Shown here: in pieces, positions 29,785 to 39,403 of the stretch
How the letters are laid out: each line of letters opens with the position of its first letter
Numbering within the stretch: the first letter of the stretch is position 1
NCBI GenBank assembly: GCA_016708845.1
Contig: JADJFB010000003.1
Coordinates: 62,001-126,000 of the forward strand
DNA: 64,000 bases
Direction of reading: 5' to 3'
DNA from: Bacteroidota bacterium
GTDB taxonomy: Bacteria > Bacteroidota > Bacteroidia > B-17B0 > Aurantibacillaceae
Notes under the pieces: model-generated
Told to the model about the DNA's origin: nothing
The model's database searches: none
The model's input: the letters and a program-made list of their open reading frames with translations, nothing else
Position numbers and translations under genes: made by a program

Positions 29785-30981
29785 ATGAAAATCCTTCAGC
29801 TTTGTAATAAAGCACCATATCCTGCTAACGATGGAAGTTCGATTGCCATTAGCACATTAGCCGAGGGCTTAGCCGACAATGGTGTGGAGTTACATTTACT
29901 ACCTATTAACACTAAAAAACATTTTAAGCCTGAAGAAAATATTGCTACTGAATTTAAACAGAAAACCAATTATCAATCCGTTTATCGTAATGCAGATACT
30001 AGTATTTCTGGCGCTTTTTTAAATTTATTTTCATCTCAATCCTATTTTGTAAGTCGTTTCTTTTTTAAAGAATATGAAAGCCAACTGATTAATAAATTAA
30101 AAAATAACACTTTCGATATTATTCAAATAGAAGGTGTATTTATGGCAACATACATTCCTACTATTAAACAATATTCAAAAGCAAAGATTGTTTTAAGAAG
30201 CCATAATGTGGAACATCAAATTTGGGAACGCCACCTAGGCAACGAAAAAAATGGGATTAAAAAAACATATTTAAGTTTACAAAATAGTCGCTTAAAATCG
30301 TTTGAAATAGAGGCTTTTAATCAAGTGGATGCTATTGTTACCATTACTGATGAAGACAAGAAAACCATTGCTAGCCTCTGTCCAAATAAACCTATTCATA
30401 CTTGCTTAACGGGTATTAATTTAAATAGCTACAAGCAAGTAATTGAACCAACTCATCCCAACACCTTGTTTCATTTTGCTTCGATGGATTGGATGCCAAA
30501 TATTGAAGCAGTAGACTGGTTATTAAAAGAAGTTTGGAACGATGTTTTAAAACAACAACCTAATGCTAAATTAGTGTTAGCTGGCCGAGGTATGCCCGAT
30601 AGATTTAAAAAATTAGCTTCGGCAAATATTACTATTATTGATGATGTAAAAGATTCGGCTGAATTTTATAAAACATACGATGTGATGTTGGTTCCTTTAT
30701 GGAGCGGTAGTGGCTTAAGAATTAAATTAGTAGAAGGCTTGGCTTATGGCAAAGCTATTATTACTACGAGTATTGGGGCCGAAGGTATTCCCTACTCTTC
30801 TGGGAAAGATATATTAATTGCCGATTCGGGAGAAGATTTCACTAAAGCAATTATTGATCTTTTAACTAATAATGAAAAAAAACAAAGCTTACAATCAGCA
30901 GCAAGAAAATTAGCCGAACAAACTTTTGATTACAAATCAATCGCCAAACGACTGATTAGTTTTTATGAAGAGATTAAATAA
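29785..30981 (+). CDS. Glycosyltransferase family 4
   Basis: A 398-residue GT-B enzyme, starting two bases after the LptF/G stop, so probably co-transcribed. N-terminus MKILQLCNKAPYPANDGSSI has the GT4 glycine/serine loop; FDIIQIEGVFMATYIPTI and IVLRSHNVEHQIWERH are acceptor-side segments; the C-terminal half carries LYHFASMDWMPNIEAVDWL-like strand order (as FHFASMDWMPN) and the donor motif GSGLRIKLVEGLAYGKAI. It lies beside an LPS-transport gene, so a lipopolysaccharide or glycoprotein sugar transfer is plausible. Frame is intact. Confidence 0.92.
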   Translation: MKILQLCNKAPYPANDGSSIAISTLAEGLADNGVELHLLPINTKKHFKPEENIATEFKQKTNYQSVYRNADTSISGAFLNLFSSQSYFVSRFFFKEYESQLINKLKNNTFDIIQIEGVFMATYIPTIKQYSKAKIVLRSHNVEHQIWERHLGNEKNGIKKTYLSLQNSRLKSFEIEAFNQVDAIVTITDEDKKTIASLCPNKPIHTCLTGINLNSYKQVIEPTHPNTLFHFASMDWMPNIEAVDWLLKEVWNDVLKQQPNAKLVLAGRGMPDRFKKLASANITIIDDVKDSAEFYKTYDVMLVPLWSGSGLRIKLVEGLAYGKAIITTSIGAEGIPYSSGKDILIADSGEDFTKAIIDLLTNNEKKQSLQSAARKLAEQTFDYKSIAKRLISFYEEIK

Positions 30982-31011
30982 AAAATCCCCTACTAAAAGC
31001 AGAGGATTTTT
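30981..31011 (+). terminator. Probable terminator after the GT4 gene
   Basis: AAAAATCC (30981-30988) pairs with GGATTTTT (31004-31011), closing a mostly unpaired loop. Confidence 0.55.
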
Positions 31012-31053
31012 AAATCTATATAAAAAGATATTATTTTAAAATAATGTCTTTCG

Positions 31054-31386
31054 TTACTGTTTTACCTCTTCTAATTTCACAATACCAACACCTGTTAAAC
31101 CTGCAGATACTGATTTAACATCCATAATAGCTGGTAATTTAAAGGTATAAGAACTTGAACCACCACCATCAGATTGACCTTCTGCTTTTAAATCAGCTTC
31201 AACCGTTGCGCCAGATGATGTTTTAACATTTGCATATAATTTTACTGTAGCTCCGCCAATAGCATTCCCTAAGGCATCGTGAGTTGTAATAATTAATTTA
31301 CAGTCAGTATTCTTTTGGCATGAACTGTTTAAACCTAAAGTAATTAGACCAAAAGCTAATGTTGCGAAAAATAATTTTAGTTTCAT
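31054..31386 (-). CDS. Small lipoprotein of unknown function
   Basis: 110 residues. Signal LKLFFATLAFGLITLGLNSS leads to Cys23 in NSSCQKNTDCK. The mature part (IITTHDALGNAIGGATVKLY then ANVKTSSGATVEADLKAE) has the strand pattern of a small carboxypeptidase-regulatory or transthyretin-like beta domain, ending VGIVKLEEVKQ. A TATATTTG box at 31428-31435 points leftward to it with about a 40-base leader. No named family; likely a surface or periplasmic lipoprotein. Confidence 0.75.
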   Translation of the reverse strand: MKLKLFFATLAFGLITLGLNSSCQKNTDCKLIITTHDALGNAIGGATVKLYANVKTSSGATVEADLKAEGQSDGGGSSSYTFKLPAIMDVKSVSAGLTGVGIVKLEEVKQ

Positions 31387-31427
31387 TTTATTTTTATATT
31401 AATTATATTGGATTAATATTTGTACCC

Positions 31428-31435
31428 CAAATATA
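31428..31435 (-). promoter_or_regulatory. -7 box for the small lipoprotein
   Basis: Leftward TATATTTG, exact consensus. Confidence 0.45.
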
Positions 31436-31444
31436 AAGAAAAAA

Positions 31445-32284
31445 ATGATTAGAAAGTATCTAAAACACATATTATTGAGTATAAGCCTGATTTTAGTTAT
31501 TAAACAAGGATTTTCTCAAACATTTTCTCCAGAAACAATTCTAATTTCAACGCCTTATGGGAACATGAAGCTTAAATTATTTAACGAAACTCCTAAACAT
31601 CGTGATAATTTCTTGAAACTTGTAAAAGAACATTTTTACGACAGTTTATTGTTTCACAGGGTAATTGAAGGATTTATGATACAAGGTGGCGACCCCGACA
31701 GTAAACATGCCGAACCCGCAAAATTATTGGGTGATGGAGATTTAAAGTATACTATTCCAGCTGAATTTATTCCCACACTTTGCCATAAAAAAGGAATGTT
31801 ATGCGCTGCCAGAAATGGCGATGACGTAAATCCTGAAAAAGCATCCTCTGCCGCTCAGTTTTATATTGTACAAGGCAAAGTAAGAACCGAAGAAGATTTA
31901 ATTTCATTTGAAAAAAGAATCAACAAACCTATCATTGCTAAAATAAAAGAAGAGATTTTAAACAAGGCTGAAAACGCTGACTTAAAAGAAAAAATAGCCA
32001 TTGCAAAAAAAGAGCAAAACAATGATAGCTTAATGGTTTATTTTAAGACGGTAAATAAATTAGTGGAAGATGAATATGCCAAAACGCCACATTACACGTT
32101 CCCTCCCGAACATAAAACCATTTATAAAACTATTGGAGGTACACCACATTTAGATAGCCAATACACTATTTTTGGTGAAGTGATTGAAGGCTTAGATATC
32201 ATTGATAAAATAGCTGCCGTTGGCAAAAACAAAGATGATAGACCTTTGATTGAAGTGAGAATGTGGGTGAAAGTAATTGATTAG
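31445..32284 (+). CDS. Cyclophilin-type peptidyl-prolyl isomerase, secreted
   Basis: 279 residues. Signal peptide KHILLSISLILVIKQGFSQ. Cyclophilin core: GNMKLKLFNETPKHRDNFLK, the catalytic region YDSLLFHRVIEGFMIQGGDP (Arg at the catalytic position), SSAAQFYIVQG and YTIFGEVIEGLDIIDKI. Between QFYIVQG and YTIFGEV there is a charged helical insertion of about 70 residues (RTEEDLISFEKRINKPIIA, then EEILNKAENADLKEK), a feature of Bacteroidota periplasmic cyclophilins. It probably assists folding of envelope proteins. Frame is intact. Confidence 0.92.
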   Translation: MIRKYLKHILLSISLILVIKQGFSQTFSPETILISTPYGNMKLKLFNETPKHRDNFLKLVKEHFYDSLLFHRVIEGFMIQGGDPDSKHAEPAKLLGDGDLKYTIPAEFIPTLCHKKGMLCAARNGDDVNPEKASSAAQFYIVQGKVRTEEDLISFEKRINKPIIAKIKEEILNKAENADLKEKIAIAKKEQNNDSLMVYFKTVNKLVEDEYAKTPHYTFPPEHKTIYKTIGGTPHLDSQYTIFGEVIEGLDIIDKIAAVGKNKDDRPLIEVRMWVKVID

Positions 32285-32412
32285 AAATAAATTTAGCTAA
32301 AAATCGGCATTTAGTTGCGCTATTTTTAAATTAAATAAGATGCAAAAAAACCTTCGAATCATTAAAAAATACCGATTAATACAAATAATTTGCCGATGTA
32401 AATAAACTTCTT

Positions 32413-32420
32413 TACATTTG
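32413..32420 (+). promoter_or_regulatory. -7 box of the STAS-like gene
   Basis: TACATTTG, five bases before ATG 32426. Confidence 0.5.
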
Positions 32421-32425
32421 AGTAA

Positions 32426-32832
32426 ATGGATGATATTGTTCACAGTAATAGTTTAATTCAAGTAACTTATAGAAGGGACAAGATTATTCATTTACACTAT
32501 TTAACTGATGATATGACCTTAGAAAACAGCAAGGAAATATTAAAATTTACTCGTTCACATTCTCCTTGGAAACTCTCTCCAATATTATTAACAGGAGGAG
32601 ATTTTATGAGTCAAGATAAGGAATCCAGAGAATTTAATGGTAGCCCTGAAGTTATTCAGTATTGCTCAGCAATGGCATTTATATCTGATAGTTTAGCAAA
32701 AAAATTATTAGCTAATTTTTTATTTCAATTAATAAAGATAAAGTGCCAATGAAGTTTTTTAGCAATGAAAAAGATGCCCTCATATGGTTATCCCAATTTA
32801 AAACCGTTTCATTAGAGGGAGATGTTTTGTAA
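32426..32832 (+). CDS. STAS-like small protein (DUF7793-type), frame broken at 32716-32721
   Basis: About 136 residues when the T-run is read as seven instead of six. N-terminus VHSNSLIQVTYRRDKIIHL; middle DMTLENSKEILKFTRSHSPW and PILLTGGDFMSQDKESREF; then AMAFISDSLAKKLLANFFIS, PMKFFSNEKDALIWLSQFK. This strand-helix order, including the late FSNEKDALIWL helix, recalls SpoIIAA-like or STAS-type proteins of Bacteroidota listed under DUF7793; I base that on memory of the pattern only. STAS domains act as anti-anti-sigma switches, and a TPR-SpoIIE phosphatase lies about 1 kb away. Confidence 0.7.
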
Positions 32833-32968
32833 TAATCGATAAAATTAAAAAACTAGTTTTATCCAAATTTACTTACGTTTTCAATAAAATGAATCTACAG
32901 AAGATTAAGTTTACTGTATACCCTAATTTTACTTGAAAATCATTCATAATTCCAAGTAAAATTCTTCT

Positions 32969-32976
32969 TAAATTTG
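32969..32976 (+). promoter_or_regulatory. -7 box of the YdcF-like gene
   Basis: TAAATTTG, only three bases before the ATG at 32980. The 136 bases from 32833 to here hold nothing else I can recognise. Confidence 0.5.
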
Positions 32977-32979
32977 AGA

Positions 32980-33668
32980 ATGAAATATTGGCCATTCATT
33001 TTAATTTTGTTACTCCTTAGTAATTGCACCTTATTAAATCCGCTGCGTAAGTCTCCTTACAAATTATACATGGCCAATATAAAAAATCACCCTTACGATG
33101 CTATTATTGTGCCAGGGGTTCCTTACAATGCCAAGAAATGGAGTAATGTCATGCGATTACGTATTTTATGGTCAAAGTTTTTATTTGAAAAAGGCTATAC
33201 TAAAAATATTATTTACTCAGATGGTGCAGTTCATTCTAATTATATTGAAAGTAGAATTATGGGCTTGTATGCAGTAGCTATGGCATACCAAAAGCTAATA
33301 TTTTTACAGAGGAGAAAGCTGAGCATAGTACTGAAAATGTATATTATTCATATTACTTGGCTAAATCACAAGGCTTTAAAAATATAGCTTTAGCAACCGA
33401 CCCTTATCAAACAAGTAACCTATACTCATATATAAAAAAACAAAACTTCGAAATAAAATTATTGCCGATGCTCCTCGATACAGTGTTAATAATGGGTAAA
33501 ACAGAACCTAAAATTAATCCCGAATTAGCGAGAATAAACGACTCCTTATTTAATTCCCTAAAACAACGAGAAGGTTTCTTCAAACGGATTAGAGGCACAA
33601 AGGGAAAAAATATTAATTATTCAGATGAAGATAAACAAAGAATAAACTCTACTAATAGTAAAAAGTAA
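32980..33668 (+). CDS. YdcF/SanA-like (DUF218) lipoprotein, frame broken at 33282
   Basis: About 230 residues from the ATG at 32980. Lipoprotein signal MKYWPFILILLLLSNC. DUF218 core: HPYDAIIVPGVPYNAKKWS, LFEKGYTKNIIYSDGAVHSN, then, after correcting GCTATGGCATACC to include a third G, GIPKANIFTEEKAEHSTENV and AKSQGFKNIALATDPYQTSN. DUF218 proteins occur in the envelope of many bacteria (ElyC, SanA) and may act in peptidoglycan or undecaprenyl metabolism; the exact reaction is unknown. The two frames overlap by 31 bases (33357-33387). Confidence 0.8.
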
Positions 33669-33755
33669 AATATTTTTTAATCCAATAAAAAAAGGAAAGC
33701 ACAGAGTAGTAATGAAAGCAATGCCTTTTTATTATACTGCTAATTTATAGAAATC

Positions 33756-36114
33756 TTAAACTCTTACACCTATTATTGTAACATCATCTACTTGCTCTAA
33801 ATAACCAACCCAATTTTTGAAAGTAGAATCCAATACTACTTTTTGTTCTTCCATCGGTAAGTGAGCATTAGTCTGTAATAGTTCTTTTAAGTTTTTACTC
33901 ATAAACTTTTTACCTTTTTCTCCACCAAACTGATCAGGATAACCATCCGTAATAGCATAAATCACATCCCCTTTTTGTATATCTATTGTTTGTTGGTTAA
34001 AAGGCGTGGAATCTTTGTCATGCTTACCCACTGGCATTTTATCTGGTTTGACTTCGATAAGCTCAGTCATTCCATTATCATTTTTTCTAACAATCCAAAC
34101 CGGATTATTAGCCGCAGCAATGTGTAGTTGATTATGTTCAAAATCAAAGGCAATCAAACTGGCATCCATTCCATCTTTGCCGCCATATTCGCTACCATCT
34201 TTTTTTAAGCGATCAATTATTGTTTTACGCGTATGGTTTAATATTGCTCCAGGTTCATTTATATGCTCAACAGCCTTTTCTAAACTTGTAATGTTCAATA
34301 AACTCCATAATCGCACCCGGAACTCCATGTCCTGTACTATCTGCGGTTACTAATGCAAATTGTCCATTATTTAAAATGGATGCCCAATAAAAATCACCGC
34401 TAACTACATCTTTTGGTTTAAACAAAACAAAATAATCATTCAGATTTTCATCCAGCATTTCTTTAGTTGCTAAAAAACTTCGCTGTATTCGTTCTGCATA
34501 ATTTATACTATCGGTTATTTCTTTGTGTTTTTCTTCAACTAAATGTTTTTGTTCTGTTATAATTAAATTTTGTTTTTGCGTTTCTTGTTCTTTTATCTCA
34601 ATAATTTTCTTTTGCTTATTTGTCACTCTAAATCGATTAACCATAAAAATTGAAAAAAGACAAACTAATGCTAAACCTCCATATAAAGCTACTTTTTGAG
34701 TTTTCTCTTGCTTCAATTGTAATGAAAAAACTTTCTTTTCTTCAGTAACTTTCACACTATCTGCTGCCGCTTTTTTATCATAAGAATATTGAATTTCTTT
34801 TTGAATGGATGCTTTAGTATTTTCTTCATTAAAAATACTGTCTCTATATTGAATATATAAACGAAAATGGTGGAAGGCTTTTTTAAGATTTCCATTAGAT
34901 TCATAAAGCGCAGCGAATTTTTGATGCGCAGCTTTCACTCTATCTAATGCATCAATTTCTAATGCTATGTCATAGGATTGATTTATGAATTTTTCTGCTT
35001 ACTTGTATTTTTTTTGTTCTAAATATAAATTACCAATATTTTCTAAATTGATAGCTTCATCAAATTTATTTCCAATTTCCTTGTTTATTTTTAAAGATTT
35101 AAGGAGGTATTGTATAGCCTTATCATATTCTTTTAGCTCAGAATAAGTGATACCTATAAGTCCAAGATTTTGAGCCGCTCCTCTTTTATTTTGAATGCTC
35201 TCATCTATTTCTTGAGCTTTAAAATAGTAAAAAAGAGCCTTCGAGTAATTTTTTTGTGAAGCATAAACATTACCTATGTTACCTAAATTAGCTGCCTGCG
35301 CTTCTAAATCACCTAATTCTTCATCTATTTTATTAGCTTTTAAAAAATAATCCAAGGCTTTTAAATGATCTCCTTGCGCACTATAAACAACGCCTATATT
35401 TCCTAAATTGGAAGATTGACCACGCTTATTATTTAACCCTTCATCAATTTTTTGTGCTCTAAAATGATATTCTAAGGCTTTAGGATAATTACCTAAATCC
35501 GAATAAACCAAACCTATATTTCCTAGACAAGTTGCTTGATAAACTTTATACTCAATTTCCTCAGCTAATTTTAATGATTTAAAAAAATAATCTAGAGCAC
35601 TATTAAAATCACCTTGATCAGTATATAAAACCGCTATTGCACCCATTGATCCTGAAAGCATTTTTTTCGCTTTCCATTTTATGCCTTTATCAGTATCAAA
35701 AGAATATCTTTCACCTATTTCATTAGATTGTTTATAAAATCTTAAAGCATCATCATTGTTTCCTATGGCAAATAAATAAGACCCCAATAATCCTAAAGCG
35801 TATGCGTTTTTTAAATCCATTCGTTTATATAGCACACTTCCAGAAGAATATTTTTTCAAAGCAGATGCGGCTATTTGAATACCTTTCTTGAGAAAATAAA
35901 TAGACGAATCAGGCTGAGAATCTTCAAAAACCATACTCAACTTAATATATGCATTCACTACTACGGTGTCACTTACACATCCTTTTTTACAAACTAAAGA
36001 AGGATTTTTGATAATTAACTTTAAAGAATCTATGTCCCGAACCTCTTGTGCTTTTATAATTCCATTAATAAAAAGGAAAGCACATAATACTGATGCGTGT
36101 AATACTTTTTTCAT
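33756..36114 (-). CDS. TPR-SpoIIE-type phosphatase sensor (in-frame TAA and one indel)
   Basis: About 785 residues. Signal peptide KKVLHASVLCAFLFINGII; seven or so TPRs (NIGLVYSDLGNYPKALEYHF, NIGVVYSAQGDHLKALDYF); a membrane helix (VALYGGLALVCLFSIFMV); a coiled coil (KKIIEIKEQETQKQ); and a PP2C/SpoIIE phosphatase (VSGDFYWASIL, TADSTGHGVPGAIMS, AITDGYPDQFGGEKG, VDDVTIIGV) with metal-binding Asp residues. A TAA at 34999-35001 replaces a Glu codon in KKYKEAEKF without changing the frame, and an extra G at 34314 shifts GAIMSLLNIT. The periplasmic TPRs probably sense a signal; the cytoplasmic phosphatase removes phosphates from partner proteins. Confidence 0.88.
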
Positions 36115-36209
36115 TTACAAATAATTTATAATAATATTAAACTCCTACTCTATAATCGCAGGCCATAGACTTTTACCAAATCGCAAACGAAGTTTAAAAA
36201 AATAGTGTT

Positions 36210-37459
36210 TTACTGCTTCACTCCATTCAAATAAACACTCTCAATTAAATTGCTTCCAAAAGAATAAGGAATAAAACCATAAGAACTGATTGGTTTTGTA
36301 ATAAAGAAATTTGCCTTTTTGCCAAGTGTTATACTCCCAACTTCATGAGATACATTCATTGCATAAGCTGAGTTAATGGTACAAGCGTTAATCACTTCTT
36401 CGGGAGTTAATTTATATTGTACACAACCTAAACTCATCATAAAATTCATGTTACCACTTGGGCAAGAACCTGGATTAAAATCACTAGCAAATGCAATGGG
36501 TAATCCAGCATCAATCATTTTACGAGCAGGTGGCAAAGGCAAACTCAAAAAGAAAGCCGCTCCAGGTAATACCGTTGCCATTGTATTTGATTTTTTTAAA
36601 ACTTCAATATCTGTATCATTACAATATTCTAAATGATCTACGCTTATCGCTCCACAAGCAACTCCTGCTTGTATTCCTCCAGAATGACTCATTTGTTCAG
36701 CATGTACTTTTGGGGTTAAACCATGTTCCTTCCCTGCTTTTAAAATGTATTCGGTTTCTTGAGGTGTAAAATAATTTTGCTCACAAAACACATCTATAAA
36801 ATCGGCCAATTTCTCTGCTGCAATTTTTGGCAACATCTCATTTACAATTAAATTGATGTAACCTTCTTTATTGTTTTTAAATTCTAATGGCAAGGCATGC
36901 GCTCCCAAAAAGGTTGCTTTTACTGGAATTAAATTCAAATCTTTAATGCGCTTAATCACACGTAACATTTTCAATTCACTTTCTACACTTAATCCATAAC
37001 CACTTTTAATTTCAATACTTCCAGTACCTTGACTAATCACTTCTCTTAAACGCACCATCGCTTGCTCAAACAATTCTTCTTCGGTGGCTTCACTTAATTT
37101 TTTAGCGGAATTTAAAATACCGCCGCCTCGAGCAAAAATTTCTTCGTAACTTAATCCGTTAATTCTATCCACAAACTCCCCTTCTCTATTACCTGCATAT
37201 ACAATGTGTGTATGACTATCTGCATAACAAGGCATCACAATCTTCCCTTCTGCGTCAATAATTTCTAATCCTTTCCAATCTTCAATTCCTGGAAAATCAT
37301 CCATGCTTCCGAAATCTGCTATCAATCCATTATCCACTGCTAGCCAAGCATTTTCAATACAAGGCAATTCTTTCATGTCAGCTCCGCTTACTTTCAAGAC
37401 AACCGTATCTCGAACTTGTACTAAAGATTTTATATTTTAATTAGAAGTCTACTTACCAT
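36210..37459 (-). CDS. hutI: Imidazolonepropionase (frame broken at T-run 37435-37438)
   Basis: HutI converts imidazolone-5-propionate to formiminoglutamate, the third step of histidine degradation. From the ATG at 37459 the protein is about 416 residues. VSRLLIKNIKSLVQVRDT is restored by one A; the open frame alone starts at TTG 37397. Metal-binding and active-site motifs: YADSHTHIVYAGNREGEF, ATFLGAHALPLEF, KVHAEQMSHSGG, SVDHLEYCND and FASDFNPGSCPSG. The enzyme acts in the cytoplasm. No other hut genes are visible nearby, so it is either alone or the pathway is scattered. Its promoter box (37496-37503) overlaps the start of the divergent gene. Confidence 0.92.
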
Positions 37460-37495
37460 ACTATTTTCAATAATTAACCGTTAATAACATAAATA

Positions 37496-37503
37496 CAAAA
37501 CTA
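37496..37503 (-). promoter_or_regulatory. -7 box for hutI
   Basis: Leftward TAGTTTTG, exact consensus; it ends one base before ATG 37505 of the opposite gene. Confidence 0.4.
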
Positions 37504-37504
37504 C

Positions 37505-38277
37505 ATGAAAAAACACATTGTTTTATAATTCTTGCAATTGTTTTGAGTCATAAAACATTTTCTCAAGTAACAAAAGACACACTTACTATTAAAAAAAACG
37601 AACTTATTCTTGATCTTATTCCTATCATTAAACTATTGAGTAATATTGATAATAGTAATGATTTAAAAGGGTCTTTACAATATAAAAGACGATTAAAAAA
37701 CAAGTTATTTATCAGAATTGACATTACCCTTTTTCAAAAAAGAGAACCTCAAAAATATTCCAACATCCGTAGTTCATATTCAGATTCGTTAAACTATGTT
37801 GTTGATTATGAACGCAGGGAATATAAACCAGAATTAAGCTTAACTACTGGTATAGAGTATCGCTGGGGCAAAAAAAGAATAAAACAATTTACAGGTTTGG
37901 ATATTGGCTATGTTCATAGCAGTAAAACATATTCTACTTATCAAGAGTATATACCAAATTATATCAATTATAATCCCAACAATAATAATCCAGACGCTCC
38001 TTTAAGTAACAACAATTCGATCAATAATGCAATAACAAGTTCTCATGCCACAACTTATAATGGTGTTATATTAAATCCATTTTATGGCTTGCAATATCAT
38101 TTCTCAAATAGGTTTTTCTTTTCCATGCAATTTGGCGCGCGACTTCAACTATTAAAAGGTAAAAATACAGTTATAAAAAATAGTCCTACTAATCAATATC
38201 CTATTGGTAGCTATTACGATTTTAGTATTGGTAATGGTGGCATTTTAAATAACTTTTCATTAGGATTCCGTTTTTAA
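37505..38277 (+). CDS. Outer-membrane beta-barrel-like protein (frame broken at 37521-37524)
   Basis: The ATG at 37505 plus one T in the run ATTGTTTTATAATTC gives signal peptide MKKHIVFIILAIVLSHKTFS then Q. The open frame alone starts at 37543. About 258 residues of alternating strands: LIPIIKLLSNIDN, YKRRLKNKLFIRIDITLFQ, TGIEYRWGKKRIKQFTGLD, FYGLQYHFSNRFFFSMQF and the final NNFSLGFRF. The closing aromatic residue matches outer-membrane barrel proteins. An Asn/Pro-rich loop (NPNNNNPDAPLSNNNSINN) is probably surface-exposed. No named family recognised. Confidence 0.75.
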
Positions 38278-38293
38278 GCTATTGGTATTTTAG

Positions 38294-38301
38294 TATCTTT
38301 G
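38294..38301 (+). promoter_or_regulatory. -7 box for aroC
   Basis: TATCTTTG, exact match, five bases before ATG 38307. Confidence 0.5.
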
Positions 38302-38306
38302 TTTTC

Positions 38307-39386
38307 ATGGCAGGAAATACTTTTGGAACTTGATTTCGATTAACAACCTTTGGCGAAAGTCATGGTGTGGCTTTAGGCGGTATTATTGATGGTTGCCCTG
38401 CTGGTTTAGAAATTGATATAGACTTTGTAAAATCTGAATTACAACGTCGTAAACCTGGTCAATCACATATTACGACGCAACGTAAAGAAGAAGATGAAGT
38501 CAAGTTTTTATCAGGAATTTTTGAAGGTAAAACAACGGGGCATCCTATCGGTTTTACGATTGAAAACACTAATCAAAAAAGTAACGACTACGAACATATA
38601 AAAGACGCATATCGCCCTTCTCATGCCGATTTTACCTATCAAGAAAAATATGGCATAAGAGATTATCGTGGTGGTGGACGTTCATCTGCTCGCGAGACAG
38701 CTTGCCGTATTGTTGGTGGCGCCATCGCTAAATTATATTTAAAACACCTCAACATTTCTATTCAGGCATATGTAAGTCAAGTCGGACATATTAAGTTGGA
38801 GAAAAAATATCAAGACTTAGATTTATCTAAAACCGAAGAATCTATTATTCGTTGTCCAGATGCCGCTACTGCCTATAATATGGTAAGTTATATTGAAGAC
38901 ATTAGAAAGGAAGGTAATACTATTGGAGGCATTGTAAGCTGTGTTATTAAAGGGACTCCTATTGGATTAGGCGAACCCGTTTTTGATAGATTACATGCGG
39001 ATTTAGGAAAAGCCATGTTAAGTATTAATGCGGTAAAAGGTTTTGAATATGGTGAAGGATTTAACTCTATCAACTTTAAAGGTTCTGAATTGAATGATGC
39101 TTTTACCTCAACAGATGGAAAAGTAAATACAAGTACTAATCATAGCGGAGGTATACAAGGTGGCATAAGCAACGGACAAGACATTTACTTTAATGTAGCA
39201 TTTAAACCAGTAGCTACTATTATGCAAGATCAACAAAGCATTGATAAAAATGGCAACGAAATGGCAGTAAAAGGCAGAGGTCGTCACGATCCATGCGTAT
39301 TACCAAGAGCAGTGCCTATTGTAGAAAGTATGGCTGCTCTGGTACTTGTTGACCATATCTTAAGAAACAAGACTTCTAAAATTTAA
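38307..39386 (+). CDS. aroC: Chorismate synthase (in-frame TGA at codon 9)
   Basis: Makes chorismate from EPSP, using reduced FMN; last shared step of aromatic amino-acid synthesis. The N-terminus MAGNTFGT is followed by TGA (38331-38333) where Leu or Ile is normal, then FRLTTFGESHGVALGGIIDG. The open remainder would begin at 38367, losing the start of the active site. Further signatures: RPSHADFTYQEKYGIRDYRG, SGGIQGGISNGQDI and RGRHDPCVLPRAVPIVE. The total of 359 residues is normal. TTA to TGA is a single substitution. Since aroC is essential for prototrophy, a sequence error is likely. The DAACS gene starts 17 bases after the stop. Confidence 0.92.
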
Positions 39387-39403
39387 TTTTAACAAACCCA
39401 TTT

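Noticed and set aside
38331..38333. Selenocysteine insertion at the aroC TGA
   Set aside because: Chorismate synthase has a Leu or Ile there, not Cys, and I see no SECIS-like hairpin directly downstream.
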